Source: an uncultured Ruminococcus sp. | GTDB lineage: Bacteria > Bacillota > Clostridia > Oscillospirales > Acutalibacteraceae | Reading direction: 5' to 3' | Assembly (NCBI GenBank): GCA_902773035.1 | Contig: CACYDB010000189.1 | Location: 1 to 5,452, forward strand | DNA length: 5,452 nt | Shown: one piece after another, positions 1 to 5,200 of the stretch | How the letters are laid out: the number at the start of each line of letters is the position of its first letter | How positions within the stretch are numbered: the first letter of the stretch is position 1 | Program-made: the position numbers and the translations under genes | Notes under the pieces: model-generated | The model's database searches: none | What the model was told of the DNA's origin: nothing | The model's input: only the letters and a program-made list of their open reading frames with translations

Positions 1-1
1 A

Positions 2-436
2 ATGCACGAATATACAGGCTGGAACCCTTATGCAACGCTAAAAAGAGCAGAGTTTACCGTTGAAAGATTCCTCAACGGTTATAGCGATGACGAGTTTTAC
101 GGTTGGGCTATTGAATATGAAAATGAGCTTATCGGAACAATCGGAGCTTATGACAGCGCGGATGACAGAGAATATATCGAAGTCGGAGTGAGCGTCGCAA
201 GTAGGTATTGGGGCAAAGGCTTCGCAACGGAAGCGGTCAAAGCCGTAACCGAGCACCTGAAAACCGCAGGCTACGAAACAATCAAAGCGTGGTGCGCTTC
301 CGACAACATCGGTTCACGCAGAGTATTGGAGAAAAGCGGATATATATTGAAATCAACAGATGAAAACGCACTGAATATAGACGGAAGAATTTATGACAGA
401 CTGAATTTTGAATACAAGGAAGAGCCGGATGAATAA
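2..436 (+). CDS. GNAT-family N-acetyltransferase (RimJ/RimL-like), probably 5'-truncated by window edge
   Basis: The protein most likely transfers an acetyl group from acetyl-CoA to an amine, such as a protein N-terminus or a small molecule; the substrate cannot be read from sequence. The acetyl-CoA pyrophosphate-binding motif A is clear as R-Y-W-G-K-G-F-A-T-E-A (about residues 68-78), matching R/Q-x-x-G-x-G/A. It is preceded by the strand IEVGVSV and followed by the motif B signature of the RimJ/RimL group, with a cysteine-containing strand (IKAWCASDN) and N-x-x-S-x-R-V-L-E-K-S-G-Y (about 102-114). Family members are usually 165-185 residues and begin with a strand such as 'ETERLILR' that is absent here. 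The first ATG lies at base 2, so about 30 N-terminal residues are probably outside the window and the ATG is probably internal. The stop overlaps the start of the next frame (ATGAATAA), suggesting an operon. Family assignment is strong; substrate is unknown. Confidence 0.9.
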   Translation: MHEYTGWNPYATLKRAEFTVERFLNGYSDDEFYGWAIEYENELIGTIGAYDSADDREYIEVGVSVASRYWGKGFATEAVKAVTEHLKTAGYETIKAWCASDNIGSRRVLEKSGYILKSTDENALNIDGRIYDRLNFEYKEEPDE

Positions 437-572
437 GAGAGAATTGCAAAAGTACATTGCTGAAACTTACAAGGTGGTAATGCTTGACCACTGGGCGATA
501 ACGTATGAATTTGACACCTATCGGAAACGATGGGTGTTTTTCTTATGCCTATTTATAGGAGAAGTTCTATAA
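429..572 (+). pseudogene. Truncated reading frame with MmcQ/YjbR-like N-terminus
   Basis: The ATG at 429 overlaps the acetyltransferase stop and has a good Shine-Dalgarno (AAGGA, 416-420) eight bases upstream, so translation is likely to start here. The first residues, MNKRELQKYIAETY, resemble the start of small MmcQ/YjbR-type proteins (a DNA-binding-like fold of unknown role, usually 100-120 residues). The resemblance ends after about residue 15: the expected proline/tryptophan and 'vFRH...kWFAL' core does not follow, and the frame runs through a terminator hairpin to a stop after 47 residues. The simplest reading is that a real gene was cut near base 470-480 and joined to unrelated DNA. The short match makes the family call tentative; it could instead be an unrelated small ORF. 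Confidence 0.4.
514..541 (+). terminator. Rho-independent terminator
   Basis: Ten bases (514-523, ACACCTATCG) pair with 528-537 (CGATGGGTGT), with one G-T wobble, across a GAAA tetraloop, and the 3' arm runs straight into five T (537-541). This is a textbook intrinsic terminator for + strand transcription. It lies inside the truncated 429-572 frame, which supports the idea that this frame is not an intact gene and that the terminator belonged to a gene that was cut away or to the acetyltransferase operon. Confidence 0.85.
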
Positions 573-664
573 GGAGGCGCTTCGTTTTCTGCCGATCGCG
601 GCCTTGAATAGAACAGATCATCGCCGCTCATATAGCTTTTCGGTTTTGCGATTGTAAATCTCAT
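518..664 (-). CDS. Small hypothetical protein (48 aa) with strong Shine-Dalgarno, possible gene remnant
   Basis: On the minus strand an ATG (662-664) follows AAAGGAGG with seven bases between, about as good a ribosome binding site as the window contains. The product begins MRFTIAKPKSYMSGDDLFYS and then becomes rich in Pro, Arg, Asn and His, ending in RHKKNTHRFR. The last ten or so codons read through the 514-541 hairpin, so the natural C-terminus was probably different and this may be the front end of a longer, truncated gene. I do not recognise the family. It has no signal peptide, membrane segment or obvious catalytic motif. It lies in the degraded mobile-element zone and is oriented against its neighbours. 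A real but broken gene is the likeliest reading; a chance ORF behind a purine-rich stretch is the alternative. Confidence 0.4.
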   Translation of the reverse strand: MRFTIAKPKSYMSGDDLFYSRPRSAENEAPPYRTSPINRHKKNTHRFR

Positions 665-705
665 TACGTTGCCTCCTTTAATTCAGTAAATATTCGTCTT
701 TATTA

Positions 706-828
706 ACGAGAATTCCGCTCAATGATTTTGTATTAAGTGAGCTTAAAGCTGAACAGGAACGCCAAAGAGAGCTTCAAGAGCTTCTTGGCAGCGGGTATGA
801 CACAAACAATGATTTGGTAATGGGTTAA
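706..828 (+). pseudogene. Tyrosine recombinase (phage/ICE integrase) internal fragment
   Basis: In the frame ending at the TAA at 826-828, the translation reads R-I-P-L-N-D-F-V-L-S-E-L-K, then a charged stretch EQERQRELQEL, then LGSGYDTNNDLVMG. This resembles the segment of Tn916/phage-type tyrosine recombinases in which a 'R-x-L-P-L' strand is followed by a helix, a charged 'K-x-x-Q-x-x-x-x-x-L-G' stretch and a 'Y-x-x-N-D-L-V' strand, in the catalytic domain before the second half of the active site. Full enzymes are about 380-420 residues; only about 40 remain. The N-terminal DNA-binding part and the downstream H-x-L-R-H and tyrosine regions are missing, and there is no start codon or ribosome binding site, so it cannot be active. 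It suggests that an integrase of this class once served the element now ending at the tRNA 3' half. Confidence 0.65.
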
Positions 829-848
829 ATCACATACAGAAGGAACTT

Positions 849-1250
849 ATGAAGTTTAACAGATATCGAAAAATGGACTCTTACAAAGAGTTTTTCCTAC
901 TTTCAAATGATATATTTTGTCTTGATCTCTGCCCGGGAGAAATAGCTGTGTACGCATACTTGATAAGAAAGGAAGACAGAAAACATACCAATGCTATCCG
1001 AGTTTTAAGACTATTGCCAAATCTGTTGGTATGACAGTTAAAACTGTACAGAAGTATGTTAGAATGCTTGAAGATAAAAGACTGATATCAACCGAGCCAA
1101 CCAAGATAATGACTCAGAAGTTTATAAAGAAGAACGGTTCTTTGATATATACAATTCACCCGTTTCAGGAGGCTGTTGAGTATTTTTCAAGACGCCAAAT
1201 AGAAAACGGCGGTCGTTTAAAAAAACAGAATATAAGAAGGAACAACACCC
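849..1250 (+). pseudogene. Helix-turn-helix (replication-initiator-like) protein, frameshifted and 3'-truncated
   Basis: The start at 849 has Shine-Dalgarno AGAAGGA (838-844). The first frame gives MKFNRYRKMDSYKEFFLLSN, then a helix 'LCPGEIAVYAYLIRKEDRK'. Continuing one base shifted from about 983 restores T-Y-Q-C-Y-P-S-F-K-T-I-A-K-S-V-G-M-T-V-K-T-V-Q-K-Y, a winged-helix DNA-recognition segment (IAKSVGMTVKTVQKYVRMLEDKRLI), then EPTKIMTQKFIKKNGSLIYTIHPFQEAVEYF. The join falls at a run of four A (980-983); five A would keep one frame from 849 onward. Relatives are DNA-binding proteins of about 130-140 residues commonly found on Firmicutes integrative elements. Here similarity ends near 1215-1250 without a stop, where tRNA sequence begins, so the C-terminus was probably also lost. 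The frameshift could be a sequencing error in a homopolymer, but the truncation is independent of it. Confidence 0.75.
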
Positions 1251-1251
1251 A

Positions 1252-1305
1252 TCAGGTCCGTATGAAAGCGATTTCATGCAGGTTCAAGTCCTGTTACCTG
1301 CACCA
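1252..1305 (+). tRNA. tRNA-Leu(CAG) 3' half; probable integration attachment site (att)
   Basis: The stretch reads as the 3' half of a class II tRNA. It starts in the anticodon loop at TCAGGT (anticodon CAG, 1253-1255), followed by the 3' anticodon strand CCGTA, then TG, then a long variable arm AAA-GCGA-TTT, and CAT. The T arm has five pairs around TTCAAGT (GCAGG, 1278-1282, with CCTGT, 1290-1294). The acceptor 3' strand is TACCTGC, the discriminator is A, and CCA is encoded (1303-1305). The long variable arm and the CAG anticodon identify leucine. The expected 5' half (GCAGGTA..., D arm, TACGG) is not upstream, so this cannot be a functional tRNA. Many integrases recombine within the tRNA 3' half, from anticodon loop to end, and leave exactly such a partial copy at the far end of the element. 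Confidence 0.85.
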
Positions 1306-1310
1306 AACAA

Positions 1311-1337
1311 AAAGGTATCCGAACGGATACCTTTTTT
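1311..1337 (+). terminator. Rho-independent terminator of the tRNA-Leu locus
   Basis: AAAGGTATCC (1311-1320) pairs perfectly with GGATACCTTT (1325-1334) around a GAAC loop, continuing into T to 1337. It starts five bases after the CCA end, the usual spacing for a tRNA gene's own terminator. This suggests that the DNA to the right is the original chromosomal flank of the tRNA and that the element lay to the left. Confidence 0.9.
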
Positions 1338-1385
1338 GGCTTTGCACTGATATTTTGATACGAAATAATTTGCTGTCAGTAAATA

Positions 1386-1479
1386 GGGCTTTTCAAAATA
1401 GCCGCGGTCGTTTTTAGGCTGTTTTTTTAGGGAGCGCGGTAAAATTTCGGCTTATTTTTGAGGGGTGCGGTAAAAATTA
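1386..1479. repeat. Three degenerate tandem repeats of about 31 bp in the intergenic spacer
   Basis: Three consecutive units each begin GGCT and carry GCGGT about 17-20 bases later: units at about 1386-1416, 1417-1447 and 1448-1479, with GCGGT at 1404, 1436 and 1467. Units two and three are most alike (T tract, AGGG, then GCGGTAAAA); unit one is more diverged. The spacer between the tRNA terminator and the stop of the minus-strand membrane gene (1338-1512) has no gene. A weak AGCC/GGCT hairpin with a following T7 (1401-1428) could end + strand transcription but is unconvincing. No clear terminator is seen for the membrane-protein gene. Confidence 0.5.
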
Positions 1480-1512
1480 CTTTATTGGTTTGTTTTCTAT
1501 AGCCATATTTTC

Positions 1513-2049
1513 TTACGTAAAAAAGACTTCCTCATCCGAAGCTCTGACTATACGTCCGCTTTCGCCACGCTCGATATGGTTCATTTTATCGTCCGCAAAT
1601 GTTTTAATACGTATTATCTCAAATACAAGGAACACGAGCTTTATGAGCAGAAATAAAATCAATCCTGTCAACAGTGAGTAACCGAGTATATTTGTAAGCA
1701 GATTATAGCGAAGCACATAAAACAGAAACGCGAATCCGCACACAAACTCAATAACGGTCGCAACCTTCGGAACGAGAATCGCCGCGGTTGCAAACAGCAG
1801 CAAAGCGATTATCCAAGTCACCGTTAAAAAAGTTGAGTTGATTATATCATTCGGGTACATACGATTTATGCACAGATAGGTCTGTTCCAACACCACGTTA
1901 ATCGGTATAAAATACAGCAGGACGGGAAATATTCTCAGCCCAAACAGAGAATACCAAAATCCTAACTTCTGCTTAAAATCGTTTACGCATATCACAAATT
2001 TTTCCGCGCCGACAGGCTCTGTTTCATTTTCAAGAGTTTTATTCAACAT
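1513..2049 (-). CDS. Hypothetical membrane protein with four predicted transmembrane helices (178 aa)
   Basis: I do not recognise a named family. The protein has a polar N-terminus of about 30 residues (with EKFVICVNDFKQKLGFWYS leading into the membrane), then hydrophobic segments at about residues 34-54, 73-93, 97-115 and 123-147. Its charged C-terminal tail of about 30 residues (IRIKTFADDKMNHIERGESG...) should be cytoplasmic if the N-terminus is. No catalytic motif, lipobox or Walker sequence is seen. Possible roles such as a small integral membrane accessory or immunity-type protein are guesses. The ATG at 2047-2049 has no convincing Shine-Dalgarno, only an AT-rich leader (GGATAATAATTATT), so initiation may be weak or another start may be used. 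It is the last gene of the minus-strand set, 55 bases after the small peptide gene and separated from it by a hairpin. Confidence 0.75.
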   Translation of the reverse strand: MLNKTLENETEPVGAEKFVICVNDFKQKLGFWYSLFGLRIFPVLLYFIPINVVLEQTYLCINRMYPNDIINSTFLTVTWIIALLLFATAAILVPKVATVIEFVCGFAFLFYVLRYNLLTNILGYSLLTGLILFLLIKLVFLVFEIIRIKTFADDKMNHIERGESGRIVRASDEEVFFT

Positions 2050-2073
2050 AATAATTATTATCCAATCATATTC

Positions 2074-2106
2074 AATATGCCCCGCTTTTGGCGAGGCATA
2101 TTTTTT
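2074..2106 (+). terminator. Hairpin with T tract between the peptide and membrane-protein genes
   Basis: AATATGCC (2074-2081) pairs perfectly with GGCATATT (2095-2102), extended by CGC/GCG inside after one mismatch. The T run (2101-2106) is on the + strand, so it is an efficient-looking terminator only for + strand transcription. On the minus strand, the direction of both flanking genes, the same stem forms but is followed by GAATATGATT rather than T residues. There it may act as a partial attenuator or 3' stabilising hairpin for the upstream mRNA. Confidence 0.6.
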
Positions 2107-2275
2107 ATAATATATTGGCTAAATCACCGAGTCCCTGAGAACCGCTTTCGTTTCCGCTGAGAGCAGCGTTATCAAAAACATTCGGATTGATATCGCTGTC
2201 GCCGGACGAACAAAGTACATCCTTTTTAGTAAGTTCTTCGACTGTAATTACAGGAGTATTGTATAATTTTTTCAT
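2105..2275 (-). CDS. Small peptide (56 aa) coupled to the giant surface protein gene
   Basis: This short gene has an ideal Shine-Dalgarno (AAGGAGG, 2282-2288), six bases from its ATG (2273-2275). The product starts MKKLYNTPVITVEELTKKDV, continues LCSSGDSDINPNVFDNAA and ends in a Gly/Ser/Leu-rich tail, LGDLANIL. It has no signal peptide and no membrane segment. The N-terminus, with a lysine pair, an 'Y-x-x-P-x-I-x-V' strand and an acidic helix ending just before Cys22, resembles a widespread but uncharacterised class of short Firmicutes peptides that look like leader-plus-core precursors. There is one cysteine, and no modifying enzyme is in the window. Placement right behind the giant repeat protein suggests co-translation. 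It could be a secreted or modified peptide, a small structural partner or a chaperone-like factor; none is shown. Confidence 0.75.
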   Translation of the reverse strand: MKKLYNTPVITVEELTKKDVLCSSGDSDINPNVFDNAALSGNESGSQGLGDLANIL

Positions 2276-2281
2276 TTTTAA

Positions 2282-2288
2282 CCTCCTT
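2282..2288 (-). promoter_or_regulatory. Shine-Dalgarno of the small peptide gene, overlapping the upstream stop codon
   Basis: AAGGAGG on the minus strand shares its first two bases with the TAA stop (2287-2289) of the giant protein gene. Ribosomes ending the long frame would therefore release directly onto this site, an arrangement that favours coupled translation of the peptide and supports its being a real gene. Confidence 0.8.
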
Positions 2289-5200
2289 AACCCGCGTTCA
2301 CAAGCGTATTGTAACTCGTACAGCAGCCGCGGTAGCTGTAATTATTTGAGTCTGTATAGCCTGAGTAGTATCTCACGCCGTTAATCTCAACATAGAACCG
2401 TACCGCTATTCCCTGAGCGTCCGGAATGTCATAGACAGACAGAGTCACATACTTATAAGTCGTGTCCGCCGAATTGTCGCCGTAGCCTTTGCCGACAACA
2501 GTATTCGTAGTTCCCTTGCAGGAAACGGTCTTGATATTAGAGCTATTCGAGTCAATCAGCTCCTGCATTTTATCAAAGCCGTCCGCGCCCGCGAAAGCTG
2601 ATGTATTCTGCTTGGTTGTCTTTACAACCTCAAATCCGTAGTCGACGTCATCATTGTTAAAATATTCGGAGCTTATCTCAGCTACAAAACGCATACCTGT
2701 TCCAGCGGTGTCGGTCTTGATGGCTTCCTTCTTTTGAACACCTAGGAGCGTAGCTTTTTTGTAGATAAGATCATTTGGCAGATTAAATTGGTTTCCATCC
2801 GAATCACGCGCTCCTGCGGCGGTAATGCTTGGATTATAAAGCGCGTCTAAAGGATTGTCAAGCGCCTTTACATTGGTATATGCTTCACCCTTAAAGTTGA
2901 CTGAACCGGTATATTTCGGCGCGCCGTCAGCATATTCGCGGGTAACATTCGCGTTTACGGTTTCTTTATGCTTGCAGCGCGAGTCTGTGCATGTGAAGGT
3001 TGCTGTAGCGGTCTTGTAATCGTCAGCCCATGTCCAAGAAGGTTCGCCATATGTGTGAGCGTCGTCGGTAATAACATAGGTTAGGCTTTTTTGCATAAAA
3101 CTGCCGTAGTTAAAGCCTGTCGCGTGGTGAACGCGCGCCGTGACGGTCATATTGTTGAAAATACCCCTGCCGACCGTGATTGTGCCCTCGTAATCGAGCT
3201 TGATATCAAGTTTATATCCGTCGGGGCTGTTCGCCCATGAGAAGGCGTAATCGCCGATTCTTTTCAGATTGGAGGTGTCGCCCTGAACCTTTTTGACCCA
3301 CATTGTGTAGAAGGAATAGCCCTTGATTTCCTGAATATTCTCATTCAGAGTGAGGGTGAACTGAGGCTTAGGATTAGCGTTTGCGATAAACGCGTTTTTG
3401 TAATCGGTACCCAGAACGGTAATCGGCTTACCGCTAAACGTTTTAGGTATTACAAGGTCTGTGAGGTTATCTGTCGGACCTGTGTAATAATTTATCTGAT
3501 ACGCGCTGCCGTTATCGGTAAAACTGAAGTATGATACATCGATTGAATCAAGCTTAGCGCCAACAGCGCCGTTTTCTACCGAGAAATAACTGTTCCCAAG
3601 CTGAACGTACTCAACGTTGCCGAGGTGATACTCTCCCTCATCGTCAATATACGGCTCTTTAGCGGGAGTAATCTCGGTAAATTCCGCGTACACGGTTACA
3701 TCGCCGTCGGGCATATATAACTTATTGTCGATAATATTAGCAGGATCGTCCCACTCGCCGTATTCAGCGTAAAGATTCACAAGCACATAGCCTTCATCGG
3801 GAGTAATTGTAAGCGGTACAATGTCGTTAAACTGAGCCTTCGCCGCGCCCGAAACTGTTCCGTGTCCGTCAGATTCGTATGTGATATTCATATCGTATTT
3901 CTTAAATGTGACAGTTACGGTTACATTACTGTCGGGCATTGTGAATTTATTATCGGAAACAGGAACATCTTGGTTATTGGTGTCTTTAACGGTGATAGTA
4001 TCAAGCTCATAACCACCCGCGGGAGTTGTTTTCAGCTCAACTATATCGTTATAGTTCGCGGAATACGGACCTGAAACCCAGCCGCTCTGAGTTTCAGCAT
4101 ACAATATATCGTATTCCTTTTGTTCAAATGTTACGGTAACGTTCACATTTGATGAAGGCATAATAAACTTGCCGTCGGTTAGGGGGATCTCATGATTATC
4201 GGAATCCTTAACAACACAGGTGTCCAGCTTGTAGCCTGTGTCGGGAGTAATCGTCAGAGTTACTTCCTCACCCTCATAGGGATTTTCCTTATCAACTGAT
4301 ACAGCGCCGTTGTCAACGTCGTCAATCGTAACATTATAGCGGTCTTTATTCTTTTCCTTTTCATCGGTATATGTATGATTCTCAAACTCAGCCCGGGCGG
4401 TATAGACAGTCTTGCTTGTCTGATCATCAATAGTTACATCCGCGTCAACCGTTTCAGTATGCTTACAGCGCGAGTCGGTACAGGTAAACTTAGCAGTCGC
4501 CGAGCTGTAGTCATCAGCCCATTTCCATGTTGGCTCACCATATATATGAGAGTCAGTAAAGTCATAGGTTATACTTTGGTGCCAGGTATTGGACGTTGTG
4601 AACTTTGTAGCGTGCTTCAGATGAGCAGTCACATTCATATTATTGAAAATGCCTATACCATGAGAGATATCTCCCTCGTAATCGAGTTTAATATCAAGCT
4701 TAAAACCGCCTGTACTATTCGCCCAGGAGAATGCGTAGTCACGAATCTGACTCAGACTTGAGGTGTCGCCCTTTACCTTGGAAACCCACAATGTGTAGAA
4801 TGTATACTGACTTATCTTCTCGATATTTTCGTTAAGTATCAGCTCAAACTGAGTTTTTGTTTTTCCGTCGTAATTAATCAGAGTATCCTGAGCGTCACTG
4901 CCGAGAACAGTAATCTTCTTCCCCTTAAAGGTTTTGGGAATTACAAGCTCGGTCAGCGTATCAGTCGGGCCTGTGTAGTAATTAATCTGGTATTCGGAAT
5001 TTCCGTTAATCGGCTTGAAGTCAAAGTAGCTAAGCTCGACACTTACAAGCTCATCACCGATTGTGCCGTCCTCGTCTACAGCGTAATACTTACCGTCCTC
5101 TTCGTAATAAGCGACGTTGCCGAGGTGATACTCGCCTTCATCGTCAATGTACGGCTCCGTTCTCGGAGTAATCGGCGCGAAGTTTGCTTTTACAGTTACA

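Larger units (their letters stand above)
430..1305. mobile_element. Decayed end of a tRNA-Leu-integrated mobile element (approximate limits)
   Basis: This zone gathers a cut-off gene start (429-about 475), an orphan minus-strand ORF, an internal shard of a tyrosine recombinase, a frameshifted helix-turn-helix gene and, at its right limit, a tRNA 3' half lacking its 5' half. Each piece is incomplete, which is typical of an integrative element after deletions. The right limit is well supported, because homology to the helix-turn-helix gene gives way to tRNA sequence at about 1251. The left limit is a guess; the acetyltransferase could also lie inside the element. The intact tRNA-Leu, if it exists, would lie upstream of this window. 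Confidence 0.5.

Noticed and set aside
282..491. 69-residue minus-strand ORF over the acetyltransferase
   Set aside because: The + strand frame carries conserved GNAT motifs; the antisense frame is a shadow.
549..560. Perfect palindrome CCTATTTATAGG as an operator or insertion-sequence end
   Set aside because: It is short, AT-rich, has no partner copy or target duplication, and is easily expected by chance.
1031..1417. A 128-residue + strand frame as an independent gene
   Set aside because: Its first ~60 residues are the second half of the frameshifted helix-turn-helix gene and the rest is translated tRNA, terminator and spacer sequence.
1490..1681. 63-residue + strand ORF
   Set aside because: It is antisense to the membrane-protein C-terminus and has no ribosome binding site.
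2187..2384. 65-residue + strand ORF
   Set aside because: It runs antisense across the peptide gene and the end of the giant gene and has no start signals.
3862..4074. 70-residue + strand ORF
   Set aside because: It is antisense to B-repeats whose protein pattern is clear on the minus strand.
3673..4344. Regular repeats as a CRISPR array or satellite DNA
   Set aside because: The units are about 225 bp, in frame, and conserved as protein rather than as short identical DNA repeats with spacers.
4375..4761. 128-residue + strand ORF opposite the giant gene
   Set aside because: No Shine-Dalgarno and no recognisable domain; it lies wholly antisense to strongly patterned coding sequence, including the CTDSRCKH and DYAFSWANS blocks.
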